The notes: generated by a model not told the origin, from the letters alone. A stretch of 64,000 nt of DNA from Arenimonas sp. (GCA_019459145.1 JAIBEK010000067.1:1-64000); one strand, 5' to 3'; numbered from the stretch's first letter, positions 27,182-36,223 are shown. Numbers and translations: made by a program.

Positions 27182-27939
27182 TTCGGCTGCATGCGGATCG
27201 CCCCGTCGAGACGGATGACCTCGGCGTTGAGATACTGGTTCTCGATGCAGAAGCGCACGGCATCGGCATATTCTGCCGGTTCCCCGAGCCGCGAGGGATA
27301 GGGAATGGCGGCGGCCAGGCTTTGCTGCACATCGCCGGGCAGGGATTTGAGCAGTGGCGTGGCGAAGATGCCGGGGGCGATGGTGTTGACCCTGATGCCG
27401 AAGCGCGCCAGTTCGCGGGCCGCGGGCAGGGCCATGGAGACGATCGCGCCCTTGGAGGCCGAATAGGCCGTCTGGCCAATCTGTCCGTCGGTCGCAGCGA
27501 CCGACGCCGTGTTGACGATCACGCCGCGCGCCTTGTCGTCCCGCTCGGGCAGTTCCGCCATTTGTGCCGCGGCGAGCCGCATCATGTTGAACGTGCCGAT
27601 CAGATTGATGCGGATGACCCGTTCGAAATCGCCGAGCGGCATTGGCCCATCCCGGCCGAGCACCCGGGCGGCCGGACCGATGCCGGCGCAGTTGACGAGG
27701 ATTCTCAGTCCATCACCGGCTTGCCCGGCGCCGCTGATCGCCCGTTCGGCATCCGTTTCACTCGAGACATCGCCGACAATCGCCACGCCGCCGATCTCGC
27801 CTGCGACCCTTGCGGCGGCGGCCTCGTTGAGATCCATCACATGGACGATGGCGCCGCGGGCGGCGAGCATGCGCGCCGTCGCCTCGCCAAGACCGGACCC
27901 ACCGCCGGTCACCAATGCGCTGCTACCCTCGATCCTCAT
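27178..27939 (-). CDS. SDR 3-hydroxyacyl-CoA dehydrogenase (CouN-like)
   Basis: 253 residues of the HSD10/type II 3-hydroxyacyl-CoA dehydrogenase group. VTGGGSGLGEATARML, VNCAGIGPAARVLG, Ser in NTASVAATDGQIGQ and YSASKGAIVSMALPAARELA, then GIRVNTIAPGIFATPLL. Placed between the CoA-ligase and the acyl-CoA dehydrogenase with 4-nt overlaps. It should oxidise the beta-hydroxy-arylpropanoyl-CoA made by the divergent hydratase. The CouN role is assigned from gene content, known from p-coumarate catabolism in actinobacteria and Rhodopseudomonas. Confidence 0.88.
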   Translation of the reverse strand: MRIEGSSALVTGGGSGLGEATARMLAARGAIVHVMDLNEAAAARVAGEIGGVAIVGDVSSETDAERAISGAGQAGDGLRILVNCAGIGPAARVLGRDGPMPLGDFERVIRINLIGTFNMMRLAAAQMAELPERDDKARGVIVNTASVAATDGQIGQTAYSASKGAIVSMALPAARELARFGIRVNTIAPGIFATPLLKSLPGDVQQSLAAAIPYPSRLGEPAEYADAVRFCIENQYLNAEVIRLDGAIRMQPK

Positions 27940-29789
27940 AGAGCCATCTCCTTCTCGACACGTATGACCTCCTCGCCGCCTTCATGAAGGACGGTCACCA
28001 GGTCTGCCCGATGCGACAGCATGGCGCGCTGGTTGATCGATCCCTTGTCGGTTATCTCGCCGCGCTCGAAGCGGGGCGGATCTTTCAGCAGCATGATCCG
28101 CATGACACGGGTCGCCGAGCCGGACGCCAAGCGCGCATGCGCCGCGAGCTTCTCGGCCAGGGCGGCCCGGACCTTACGGTGTGCGAGGATTTCGGCGTCG
28201 CTCAGGCCGCCGCCTTCGCCCACCAGTGATCTCAAGGCCGGGAGGAAGGGCACGACCAGCGCGCCGAGTTCATCGCGGTCGGCACCGGTGATGACGGCAT
28301 CGCGGATTAGGCCGCCAAACTGGTCCACCAGTTGGGCGCGCAATTTTCCGACGGAGACCCAGGTGCCGGTCCGCAGCTTGAAGTTTTCTGCGGTGCGGCC
28401 GTCGAAGAAGAAGCCGTGCCGCGGGTCGCGGTCGACGGCGAATTTCACCGCGTCGCCGATCATGTAGAATCCCTCGTCGTCAAAGGCGGCGGCGGTCAAC
28501 TGCGGACTGCGCCAGTAACCCGGCGTCACATTGGGACCCTTCAGCCTGAGCTCATACTTCTCCTCGATCGGTACGAGCTTGAGGGTGATCCCCTGTGCCG
28601 GAATGCCGATATTGCCGGGTCTATCCTGGGGATCGGTGCAGTAGAGCGAAAACGGCGCGGTTTCGGTGGAGCCGAGGCCGGTGCCGATATGCACTGGTTC
28701 GCCGCTTGCCTGTCTCGACAGGTCTTCCAGCGCATCCCAGGTGTGCTGTGCCATGCCGGCGCCGGCATACATCAGCATCTTCAGGTCGCGGAAGAAGGTG
28801 TCCCGCAGCGCCTCGTCCTCGCGCATGGCGTGGACGAGCATTTCATAGCCGGCCGGCACGTTGAAATACCAGGTCGGGGAGATCTCGCGCAGATTGGCGA
28901 TCGTCTCGCGCATGCCGGCAGGGGTCGGCCGGCCCTTATCGATGTAGAAGGTGCCGCCATGGTAGATCACCATGTTGAACACCTTGTTGCCGCTCGCGGT
29001 ATGGTTCCACGGCGCCCAGTCGACGACGATCGGCGGGTCGTCACGCAGGAAGGCGTAGCAATCCGCGATCATCTCCTGATTGGAGCACAGCATGCGCTGG
29101 GTCTGGATGACCGCCTTGGGCGAACCTGTGGTGCCGGAGGTGAACAGGAACTTGGCGACGGTGTCTGACCCGACCGCGGCATGGGCCGCATCGACGGCGG
29201 GGCCGGGCTCGACGCGATCGAAATCGGACAGCAGGTGAACGGGCCGCTCGGACGGCGGATTGCGCAGACAGGCCACCGGAACCTCGGGCGGGAAGGCGGT
29301 CTTGATGGCGGCATGGAAGGGGGCCGCATCGTCGGCAAAGACCAGGCCGGGGGTGATCTGGCCGACGATGTCGCGCAGCTTTTCGAAGTCGTTCGAAACG
29401 GTGGCATAGGCAGGCGCGATCGCCGCCGAGGGAATGCCGACATGCTGTGCGGCAAGGGCTACGAGGGCATGGGCGATCGAATTGTCCGACAGGATGATCA
29501 GGGGGTGCTCCACCGACAGGCCGAGATCGAGAAACGCTTGAGCGATCGAGCGGATGCGGGCCATGGCTTCGCCATAGGAAAGTTTACGCCAGCCGTCGTG
29601 CTCGTCGCGCTCGGCCATCCAGATCCGGTCGGGCGCCGTCTCGGCCCAGTGGGCGAAACGCTCGGTGATCTTGTCGGGATAGGCTCCGAGCGGATCCTCG
29701 CGCCAGATCAGGATGGAGCCATCGGATCGCTCCTGCCACTCAAGCCTGGGTGACCATAGCTTGATGTCGCGCATGTGTCTTGTCGTCAT
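27936..29789 (-). CDS. Feruloyl/hydroxycinnamoyl-CoA synthetase
   Basis: 617 residues, the length of feruloyl-CoA synthases. ANL-family motifs: LFTSGTTGSPKAVIQTQRML (P-loop), GTGLGSTETAPFSLY, and the C-terminal GDAVKFAVDRDPRHGFFFDGRTAENFKLRTGTWVSVGKLR. The N-terminus (IKLWSPRLEWQERSDGSILIWREDPLGAYP) is typical of annotated feruloyl-CoA synthases in Rhizobiales. It activates ferulate/p-coumarate-type acids to CoA esters with ATP. GGGAGGAG precedes the ATG. First gene of the minus-strand half of the module, divergent from the hydratase gene. Confidence 0.88.
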   Translation of the reverse strand: MTTRHMRDIKLWSPRLEWQERSDGSILIWREDPLGAYPDKITERFAHWAETAPDRIWMAERDEHDGWRKLSYGEAMARIRSIAQAFLDLGLSVEHPLIILSDNSIAHALVALAAQHVGIPSAAIAPAYATVSNDFEKLRDIVGQITPGLVFADDAAPFHAAIKTAFPPEVPVACLRNPPSERPVHLLSDFDRVEPGPAVDAAHAAVGSDTVAKFLFTSGTTGSPKAVIQTQRMLCSNQEMIADCYAFLRDDPPIVVDWAPWNHTASGNKVFNMVIYHGGTFYIDKGRPTPAGMRETIANLREISPTWYFNVPAGYEMLVHAMREDEALRDTFFRDLKMLMYAGAGMAQHTWDALEDLSRQASGEPVHIGTGLGSTETAPFSLYCTDPQDRPGNIGIPAQGITLKLVPIEEKYELRLKGPNVTPGYWRSPQLTAAAFDDEGFYMIGDAVKFAVDRDPRHGFFFDGRTAENFKLRTGTWVSVGKLRAQLVDQFGGLIRDAVITGADRDELGALVVPFLPALRSLVGEGGGLSDAEILAHRKVRAALAEKLAAHARLASGSATRVMRIMLLKDPPRFERGEITDKGSINQRAMLSHRADLVTVLHEGGEEVIRVEKEMAL

Positions 29790-29847
29790 GACTCTCCTCC
29801 CAGAATGTCAGCAACGATGTCAATAGCCCCTCCCGGGCACTGAAATT

Positions 29848-29880
29848 TTGTTTACAAAGAAACAATCACCTTGTAAACAA
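29848..29880. promoter_or_regulatory. MarR-type operator pair between ligase and hydratase genes
   Basis: TTGTTTACAA (29848-29857) and its exact reverse complement TTGTAAACAA (29871-29880) form a large dyad in the divergent promoter region. TTGTTTACAAAGAAACAA also has internal symmetry. A MarR gene lies in the rightward operon, so both operons are probably repressed from here and released by a hydroxycinnamoyl-CoA, as with CouR. Confidence 0.55.
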
Positions 29881-29929
29881 TCGACAAGAAAACAAAATCA
29901 AAACACATGTGATCGAGGAGCAACCCAAC

Positions 29930-30724
29930 ATGGGCCTGGACGCGGCAGCGCACTTCGTAACCTATGAGAGCGTGGGCGAGATCGCGCATATCGGCTTGAA
30001 CCGGCCGGAAAAGCGCAATGCGATCAGTGACCGCTTTGTCGAGGCCCTTGCAGAGGCCGTTGCCCGGGCAGAGCGTGAGGCGAAGGCGGTCGTGCTCCAT
30101 GGGCATGGCAATCACTTTTGCGCCGGCCTCGATCTGGCCGAGCATGTGAAGAAGACGGCGATCGAGGGCGTGCGCGGCTCGCGCCGCTGGCATGCCGTTT
30201 TTTCCGGTATCGAACACGGCACCATTCCGTGGTTCTCGGCGCTTCATGGCGCGGTCGTTGGCGGCGGCCTGGAACTGGCAGCCTCCACCCATATTCGTGT
30301 GGCCGACGAGACCGCATTCTTTGCCCTCCCCGAAGGGCAGCGCGGCATTTTCGTCGGCGGTGGCGGATCGGTCCGGGTGGCAAGGCTGTCGGGGGTCGCG
30401 CGCATGACCGACATGATGCTGACCGGACGAGTTGCATCGGCCGCCGAGGCGGAGCGCTGGAACCTCGTGCAATATGTCGTTCCGGCCGGTGAGGCGCGAA
30501 AGAAGGCGCATGATCTGGCAGTGGTCGCCGCCTCGAATGCGGCGCTGTCGAACTACGCCGTCATCAACGCCTTGCCGCGCATCCAGGACATGGCGAAGGA
30601 GGACGGCCTGTTCGTCGAATCCTTCATCTCCTCGTTCACCGCCACCAGCCCGGAGGCGGAAGAACGCCTGCAGGCCTTCCTCGACAAACGTGCGGCGCGC
30701 CTGAAGGCGCCCGGCGCGAATTGA
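29930..30724 (+). CDS. Enoyl-CoA hydratase/isomerase family protein (CouM-like hydroxycinnamoyl-CoA hydratase)
   Basis: 264 residues from ATG 29930, chosen because GAGGAG lies nine bases upstream; an in-frame GTG at 29909 is weaker. Crotonase features: IGLNRPEKRNAISDRFVEALAEA, HGNHFCAGLDLAEHV (oxyanion hole), HGAVVGGGLELAASTHIRVADETAFFALPEGQRGI with the catalytic Glu in LPEGQ. It should hydrate hydroxycinnamoyl-CoA. Because an SDR dehydrogenase and a ketoacyl-CoA hydrolase are co-encoded, I favour hydration only, not the retro-aldol hydratase-lyase that forms vanillin; no vanillin dehydrogenase gene is present. Confidence 0.85.
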   Translation: MGLDAAAHFVTYESVGEIAHIGLNRPEKRNAISDRFVEALAEAVARAEREAKAVVLHGHGNHFCAGLDLAEHVKKTAIEGVRGSRRWHAVFSGIEHGTIPWFSALHGAVVGGGLELAASTHIRVADETAFFALPEGQRGIFVGGGGSVRVARLSGVARMTDMMLTGRVASAAEAERWNLVQYVVPAGEARKKAHDLAVVAASNAALSNYAVINALPRIQDMAKEDGLFVESFISSFTATSPEAEERLQAFLDKRAARLKAPGAN

Positions 30725-30734
30725 GGACAGCATC

Positions 30735-31205
30735 GTGGATCTGTCACTGCGCAGCGTCGATCAGGTCAAGGTGGGGTCGCTTGCCGGTTCGCTCGGCTTC
30801 CTCTTGCGGTTGGCGCAGTTGCGCGCCTTCGAGGATTTCTTCTCCGACCGGGGACCGCGCGGCCTGAAGCCAGGCGAATTCTCTGTGCTCTGGGTCATCG
30901 CCTGCAATCCCGGCATACGCCAGAGCGCGCTCGGCCAGCGGTTGATGATCAAGCGGGCCCACATGACCAAGCTGATCCGCGCCCTGGAGGAGCAGGGTTT
31001 CGTTTCGCGGGAGATCCCGGACGCCGACCGGCGCGCGGTCGAGCTGACATTGACGCGGGCGGGCGAAGATGCCGTCGAGACGGCTGCTGCGGCCTTCTTC
31101 GGCTATGAGGAGACGACCGGCGCGCCGCTCGACAGGCGCGAGCAGGCGCAACTGATCGCGCTTCTGCAGAAATATGTCGGTCTGGAGGAGGAAACATGCC
31201 GCTAA
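30735..31205 (+). CDS. MarR-family regulator of hydroxycinnamate catabolism (CouR-like)
   Basis: 156 residues starting at GTG 30735 with GAGGAC upstream. MarR winged helix: GLKPGEFSVLWVIACNPGIRQSALGQRLMIKRAHMTKLIRALEEQGFVSREIPDADRRAVELTLT. Encoded between the hydratase and the amidohydrolase, overlapping the latter by 10 nt. Likely binds the TTGTTTACAA dyad upstream and responds to aryl-CoA thioesters. Confidence 0.88.
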   Translation: MDLSLRSVDQVKVGSLAGSLGFLLRLAQLRAFEDFFSDRGPRGLKPGEFSVLWVIACNPGIRQSALGQRLMIKRAHMTKLIRALEEQGFVSREIPDADRRAVELTLTRAGEDAVETAAAAFFGYEETTGAPLDRREQAQLIALLQKYVGLEEETCR

Positions 31206-32077
31206 ACGTCGACGATCTGGTCGCCATCGACTTCCACACCCATGCCGAGGAGCCGTGCTGCGGCCCGCGCGACGACGGATATGACGAGTTCCAGGCCGGC
31301 ATGGCCAATTACTTCAAGAATCCGGCCGGAGCGCAAGGCATGCTCCCGACGGTTCAGGAGACGGCGACCTATTACCGCGAACGCAAGATCGCCTGCGTGA
31401 TCTTTCCGGTCGATGCCGAACGGGAGACCGGTTTCCGACGCTACGAGAACGAGGAAGTGGCGCGAATCGCCGCGGAAAATACCGACATCATGATCCCCTT
31501 TGCCTCGATCGATCCGGCCAAGGGCAGGCTCGGCGCCCGCGAGGCCCGGCGGCTGGTGCGGGAGTTCGGCGTCAAGGGCTTCAAGTTCCATCCGACCATG
31601 CAGGGCTTCTACCCTTATGACCGCAGCGCCTATCCGCTCTATGAGGCGATCGCCGAGGAAGGCGCGATCACGCTGTTTCATACCGGCCAGACCGGCGTGG
31701 GCGCCGGCATGCGCGGCGGCATGGGCATGCGGCTGAAATATTCCAACCCGATCCATCTGGACGACGTGGCGGCCGATTTTCCCGATATGCCGATCATCCT
31801 CGCCCACCCCTCCTTCCCCTGGCAGGAGGAGGCGCTGTCCGTCGCGACCCACAAGCCCAATGTCTATATCGACATGTCCGGCTGGTCGCCGAAGTATTTT
31901 CCGCCGATCCTGATCCGCTACGCCAATACGATGCTGAAGCACAAGATGCTGTTCGGTTCGGATTGGCCGGCGATTACCCCGGACCGGTGGCTCAAGGATT
32001 TCGAGACGATCGACATCCGTGACGAAGTCCGTCCGCTTATCCTCAAGGAAAACGCGCGGAGACTGCTGAAGCTTTAA
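31196..32077 (+). CDS. Amidohydrolase, 4-hydroxyphenyl-beta-ketoacyl-CoA hydrolase type (CouO-like)
   Basis: 293 residues, ACMSD-like amidohydrolase_2 fold. Metal motif DFHTHAEEPCCGP near the N-terminus, GVKGFKFHPTMQGFYP, FHTGQTG, LAHPSFPWQEEA and C-terminal MLFGSDWPAITPDRW with the catalytic Asp. Proteins of this kind with CoA-ligase, hydratase and SDR genes cleave the beta-ketoacyl-CoA to the benzoate-type acid and acetyl-CoA in the non-lyase route. GGAGGAAAC precedes the ATG. A decarboxylase role is the main alternative from fold alone. Confidence 0.82.
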   Translation: MPLNVDDLVAIDFHTHAEEPCCGPRDDGYDEFQAGMANYFKNPAGAQGMLPTVQETATYYRERKIACVIFPVDAERETGFRRYENEEVARIAAENTDIMIPFASIDPAKGRLGAREARRLVREFGVKGFKFHPTMQGFYPYDRSAYPLYEAIAEEGAITLFHTGQTGVGAGMRGGMGMRLKYSNPIHLDDVAADFPDMPIILAHPSFPWQEEALSVATHKPNVYIDMSGWSPKYFPPILIRYANTMLKHKMLFGSDWPAITPDRWLKDFETIDIRDEVRPLILKENARRLLKL

Positions 32078-32120
32078 AATCTATCGCCCGTAACGTGTTC
32101 TGAACTGGGAGGAAATGAAC

Positions 32121-33236
32121 ATGAAACGCATGCTGTATATGATCGCGGGGCTTGCTGCCCTGGCTGCCACGACCGCCGATGCCCGCGAATTGCGCGTCGC
32201 ACCCGGCGCACCGCCTGCCCATCCGTCCAACAGCCACCTTTATGGAAAGCTCGTCGAATATCTGCCGGAGGTCTCGGGTGGAAAGCTGACCGCGCAGATG
32301 CTCGGTCCCGAAGTGGTCGGCCTCGGCCAGATGAAGGACGCGCTGCAGAGCCAGCTCGTCGAAGTGGGTAACCTGCTGCCGCTCTATTTCCCGGCCGACC
32401 TGCCGAACATGTCGCTGGCCGGAGAACTCGCCCTTTCCGGTCGCGAACCGCACGCCATGGCGGCGGCGATGACGGAATACATGGTGACCTGCGAAAGCTG
32501 CCAGGCCGAGCTGAAGAAATTCGGCGTCGTCTATCTGGGCTCGGGTTCCTCCGACGTCTATGCGCTCCTGACCAAGACACCGGTCAAGACCGCGGCCGAC
32601 ATCAAGGGGCTGCGGCTGCGCAGCGGCGGGGCGCCTTTCTCGCGCTGGGCCGAAAATTTTGGCGCCGTGCCCGCCAATATCGGCGTCGGCGACACCTTCG
32701 AATCCATGTCACAGGGCGTGATCGACGGCTCGATGGCGTCGATCGGCGACCTTCTGTCGTTCCGGCTGGTCGAACTGGTGAAGAACATCACCTTCATTCC
32801 GCTCGGCACCTATCATGCGACCTCTGATTTCACGGTCGCCAATGCCGCCTGGGAAGGGCTCTCTCCCGAGGAGCGCAAGCAACTGGCAACGGCCGCCAAC
32901 AAGGCGAATGTCGTCTTCACCCAGCGCTGGGGTTACGAGATGGCGTCGATCGCCAAGGAGGCCGCGCAAAAGGCCGGCATCCAGTTCCTCGAGCCGGATG
33001 CCGAGTTCCTGAAGGCGTCGGAAGCCTTCGCCGAGGCGGACAAGGTGACGGCGGCCAAGGTCTCGCAGGAGCGTTTCGGTTTCGACGATGCCCAGGCGCG
33101 CGTCGACCGTTTCGTCGCTTTGGTGGAGAAGTGGAACGGCATCGTCAAGGAGGCGAAGGGCGACACGGACGCCATTACCAAGCGTCTTGACGACGAAGTC
33201 TGGAGCAAGATCGACTTCGCCACTTACGGCCTTTGA
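32121..33236 (+). CDS. TRAP transporter substrate-binding protein (DctP family), probably for aromatic acids
   Basis: 371 residues; ATG 32121 preferred over 32115 because GGGAGG then sits eight bases upstream. Signal peptide MKRMLYMIAGLAALAATTADA. DctP features: ELRVAPGAPPAHPSNSHLYGKLVEYLPEVSGGKLTAQMLGPEVVGLGQMKDALQSQLVEVGNL, LRSGGAPFSRWAENFGAVP and SQGVIDGSMASIGD. Follows the amidohydrolase in the hydroxycinnamate operon; the TarPQM system of Rhodopseudomonas is a precedent for TRAP uptake of coumarate-like acids. Confidence 0.88.
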   Translation: MKRMLYMIAGLAALAATTADARELRVAPGAPPAHPSNSHLYGKLVEYLPEVSGGKLTAQMLGPEVVGLGQMKDALQSQLVEVGNLLPLYFPADLPNMSLAGELALSGREPHAMAAAMTEYMVTCESCQAELKKFGVVYLGSGSSDVYALLTKTPVKTAADIKGLRLRSGGAPFSRWAENFGAVPANIGVGDTFESMSQGVIDGSMASIGDLLSFRLVELVKNITFIPLGTYHATSDFTVANAAWEGLSPEERKQLATAANKANVVFTQRWGYEMASIAKEAAQKAGIQFLEPDAEFLKASEAFAEADKVTAAKVSQERFGFDDAQARVDRFVALVEKWNGIVKEAKGDTDAITKRLDDEVWSKIDFATYGL

Positions 33237-33242
33237 GGTCGG

Positions 33243-33269
33243 GGCCGGCGGGCCAGGCGCCCGCCGGCC
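33243..33269 (+). terminator. Intercistronic hairpin between TRAP dctP and dctQ
   Basis: Perfect 11-bp all-GC stem GGCCGGCGGGC / GCCCGCCGGCC with loop CAGGC, just after the binding-protein stop. No T tract follows. Probably protects the upstream mRNA and lowers expression of the membrane subunits. Confidence 0.65.
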
Positions 33270-33305
33270 GGTCTCGTTCGACAATACCATTTCGAAGGGT
33301 CGTCC

Positions 33306-33821
33306 ATGCCCCACATATTTGCACTTGCCGACAGACTGTCGCGCATACTGGCCTTCGTCGGTGCCGCCGGCGTCATCCTGATGATGGTCCATGTCTGCGC
33401 CGATATCATCGCACGCGCGATCACCGGCGCTTCGCTACCGGCCACGGTCGAGATCGTATCCTATTACTACATGGTGCTCGTCGCCTTCCTGCCGCTGGCA
33501 TGGGTCGAGCGCAGGGGCGGCATGATCTCCGTCGAACTGATCGAATTCATGATGTCGCCGCGCATGCGGAAGCTATCCGACGCCATGGTCGCCGCCTTGG
33601 GCACGATCATCTATGCGGTCATGGCCTATGCGACGTGGATGACGGCGGTGAAGAACTACGTGACCGGCACTTTCGTCGTGGCGCTGCAGGTCAAGATCAT
33701 CACCTGGCCCGGCTATTTCCTGCCGTCCATCGGTTTTGCGCTTGCGGCCGCCATTCTGTTGGTCCGCTTTCTTCAGATCGCGACAGGCAGCGTCGATACG
33801 GTGCGGGAGAGTGAAGCATGA
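33306..33821 (+). CDS. TRAP transporter small membrane subunit (DctQ)
   Basis: 171 residues with four predicted membrane segments (LAFVGAAGVILMMVHVCADIIAR; ATVEIVSYYYMVLVAFLPLAW; MVAALGTIIYAVMAYATWMTA; WPGYFLPSIGFALAAAILLVRFL), the DctQ layout. Overlaps dctM by 4 nt (ATGA). Partner of DctM and of the binding protein at 32121. Confidence 0.88.
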   Translation: MPHIFALADRLSRILAFVGAAGVILMMVHVCADIIARAITGASLPATVEIVSYYYMVLVAFLPLAWVERRGGMISVELIEFMMSPRMRKLSDAMVAALGTIIYAVMAYATWMTAVKNYVTGTFVVALQVKIITWPGYFLPSIGFALAAAILLVRFLQIATGSVDTVRESEA

Positions 33822-35125
33822 GCGTCGAAACCGGTCTCTACGGCATCGGCATTCTGGCGCTGCTCCTGCTCCTGCGCATTCCCGTGGCGCTGGCGATGAT
33901 TTCGGTCTCGTTCGGTGGCATCGCGTTTCTGCTCGGCTTCAAGCCGGCGCTCGGCATGATCACATCGACGCCCTATAGCTTCGTGGCGAGCTGGACGATG
34001 AGCGCCGTGCCGATGTTCCTGCTGATGGGTTTCATCTCCTTTCACGCCGGGCTCACCACCAACCTGTTCGATGCCGCCAAGGCGATCCTCGGACGGGTTC
34101 CCGGCGGGCTGGCGATTTCCTCGATCTTCGCCTGCACCGGCTTTGCCGCCGTCAGTGGCTCCTCGATCGCCTGCGCCGCCGCCATGGGCCGGATCGCCAT
34201 TCCGGAAATGGTGGCTGCCGGCTATCGGCCCAGTTTCGCCGCCGGTGCGCTGGCCGCCGGCGGGACGATCGGGGCGCTGATTCCGCCCTCGATCCTGATG
34301 ATCGTCTACGGCGTCTTTGCCGAGACCTCGATCACGCAGATCTTCGTTGGCGGCATCGGTGTCGGCCTTTTGACCGCACTCTCCTATTGCCTCGTCGTGC
34401 TGACCGTATGCTGGCTGCGGCCGGACATCGTGCCGCGCACCCTGACGGCGGTTTCCGGGGTGGGTGGCAATCGGGCTGCGATCCTGCGCATCTGGCCGCT
34501 TCTCATCCTCGTGCTGCTGGTATTTGGTGGCCTGTTCTCCGGCTATTTCACCGCGACGGAGGCGGGCGCGGTCGGTGCCGGAGGGGCATTCCTGCTGTCG
34601 GCGATCACCGGCAGGCTCAGCCTGCAGGTCGTCCGCGTCTCGCTTTTGGAAACGCTGACCACCTGCGCCTCGCTGTTCATCATCGGCATCGGCGCCTCAA
34701 TGTTCACCCGGTTCCTCGGCGTCACCGGGCTCTCCTCCTTCATCGGCACCTTCGTCGCCGGTGCGGATCTCGGCTATGCCGAACTGATGACGATCATCGT
34801 GGTGATCTACCTCATTCTCGGCATGTTCATGGAGCCTTTTGGTGCTCTGCTGGTGACATTGCCGGTCTTGCTTCCCGTGCTCAAGGCCGAGGGCATCAGC
34901 CTTGTCTGGTTTGGCGTCCTGGTGGTGAAGCTGTTGGAGATCGGCATGATCACGCCGCCGGTGGGGCTCAACGTCTTCGTCATCAAGAACGTGGCGTCCC
35001 GCTATGTCACGGTGGTGCAGGTGTTCAAGGGCGTGACGCCCTTCATGCTGGCCGATCTCCTGGTGGTGATCCTGACGATCGCCTTCCCGGCGATTGTGCT
35101 GAGCCTGCCGCAACTGTTCTTCTGA
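33818..35125 (+). CDS. TRAP transporter large permease (DctM)
   Basis: 435 residues, standard DctM length with about twelve membrane segments. Family motifs: FVASWTMSAVPMFLLMGFISFHAGL, GFAAVSGSSIACAAAMGRIAIPEM, AAGGTIGALIPPSILMIVYGVFAETSI and GMITPPVGLNVFVIKNVA. It uses a sodium or proton gradient to move the ligand delivered by the DctP protein. Last gene of the plus-strand hydroxycinnamate operon; no clear terminator is visible in the 168 bp before the convergent metF gene. Confidence 0.9.
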   Translation: MSVETGLYGIGILALLLLLRIPVALAMISVSFGGIAFLLGFKPALGMITSTPYSFVASWTMSAVPMFLLMGFISFHAGLTTNLFDAAKAILGRVPGGLAISSIFACTGFAAVSGSSIACAAAMGRIAIPEMVAAGYRPSFAAGALAAGGTIGALIPPSILMIVYGVFAETSITQIFVGGIGVGLLTALSYCLVVLTVCWLRPDIVPRTLTAVSGVGGNRAAILRIWPLLILVLLVFGGLFSGYFTATEAGAVGAGGAFLLSAITGRLSLQVVRVSLLETLTTCASLFIIGIGASMFTRFLGVTGLSSFIGTFVAGADLGYAELMTIIVVIYLILGMFMEPFGALLVTLPVLLPVLKAEGISLVWFGVLVVKLLEIGMITPPVGLNVFVIKNVASRYVTVVQVFKGVTPFMLADLLVVILTIAFPAIVLSLPQLFF

Positions 35126-35293
35126 TGAAGCGCGGGCTGCTTGCCGGCAAGAGGTGCGGAAGGCGGAGCGACACCGCCGCCTCTTCTTGACCATGGCTCA
35201 GGCACCGGTCTTGCGTGACGGGCCGCTGCCAGGGGCATGTCGAGATCGGGTTTGAGGCAATGGTGGCGGCGCGATCGATCGAACGGTCCGGGG

Positions 35294-36223
35294 TCAGCGC
35301 TTCTGCCGCGAAAGCCCACCCGGCGGCGTGTTCTCCTCGCGGTCAGCCCATTCTCCCGCCGCCGTGATGCCCCCGAGGGGGAATATGTGCAACTTTTCGA
35401 TCAGGCTGCCGGGATTGCGGGCCTTATAGTCGGCCAGCCCCGCCACTACGTCGGTCGGCTCGTAGGGAACGAGAAGGCGCGTCACATCCATGGCGCGCTT
35501 CTGGAGTATCTTCAGCGACGGCCCGACCCCGCATGCCAGTGCATATTTCACCAGCGTCTGCAGCTTGGCAGGTCCGGCGATCCCGACATGGATCGGCAGT
35601 GTGACGCCGGCGCGCTGAATGCGTTCGGCCCAATCCGTGACGGGGCGCGCGTCGAAAGCAAATTGCGTGACAATGGCCATCCGGGCATCGGTTCTCGAGG
35701 CAAAGTCCTGTTTCCAGGCGAGCGCCTGGTCGACGCTTTGCGTCGAACCGTCCCGGTCGATGTCGCGGTTTCCCTCCGGGTGTCCGGCGACATGAAGGCG
35801 CGTGAATCCGTGCCGGTCGAACAGGCCGGTCTCCATCATCTGCATGGAGCTGTCGAGGCTGCCGGCCGGCTCCTGCTGGCCTCCGCCGAGCAGCAAGGCC
35901 TCCTGAACGTCGGCTTCGTTGCGATAGCGCTTGATCCAGTCTTCCAGCGTTGCAGCATCGGGAATGCTGCGCGCCGGAAAATGGGGCATGACCGGAAAGC
36001 CCTCGTCGCGCAGGCGGCGCGCGGTCGCGACCATGTCATCGATCGGCGTTCCGGCAATGTGGGCGATGTAGACGCGCGTACCCGCCGGCAGGAGCGCCCT
36101 GAAATCGTCGATCTTGGCGGCCGTGCGCGGCATGACCTCGATCGACCAGCCATCGAGCATGTCCCCCAGGGCGGGTGATGACACTTGCCGGTTCGCCCGA
36201 CCCCTGAAATTCAACAATGCCAT
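35294..36223 (-). CDS. metF: Methylenetetrahydrofolate reductase-family protein (MetF-like)
   Basis: 309 residues of the MTHFR fold: SIEVMPRTAAKIDDFRALLPAGTRVYIAHIAGTPIDDMVATARRLRDEGFPVMPHFPARSI, then ALLLGGGQ, and IHVGIAGPAKLQTLVKYALACGVGPS. AGGAGA precedes the ATG. Its presence beside ligM is telling: LigM moves the aromatic methyl group to tetrahydrofolate, and a co-located MetF can return methyl-THF to the C1 pool, as in Sphingobium SYK-6 where metF accompanies ligM. It lies in the operon with LigB and the LigA fusion. Confidence 0.85.
   Translation of the reverse strand: MALLNFRGRANRQVSSPALGDMLDGWSIEVMPRTAAKIDDFRALLPAGTRVYIAHIAGTPIDDMVATARRLRDEGFPVMPHFPARSIPDAATLEDWIKRYRNEADVQEALLLGGGQQEPAGSLDSSMQMMETGLFDRHGFTRLHVAGHPEGNRDIDRDGSTQSVDQALAWKQDFASRTDARMAIVTQFAFDARPVTDWAERIQRAGVTLPIHVGIAGPAKLQTLVKYALACGVGPSLKILQKRAMDVTRLLVPYEPTDVVAGLADYKARNPGSLIEKLHIFPLGGITAAGEWADREENTPPGGLSRQKR

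Noticed and set aside
29930..30724. Feruloyl-CoA hydratase/lyase (vanillin-forming Ech)
   Set aside because: No vanillin dehydrogenase is present, and an SDR and a beta-ketoacyl-CoA hydrolase-type amidohydrolase are co-encoded, so a hydratase of the beta-oxidative route is the better call.
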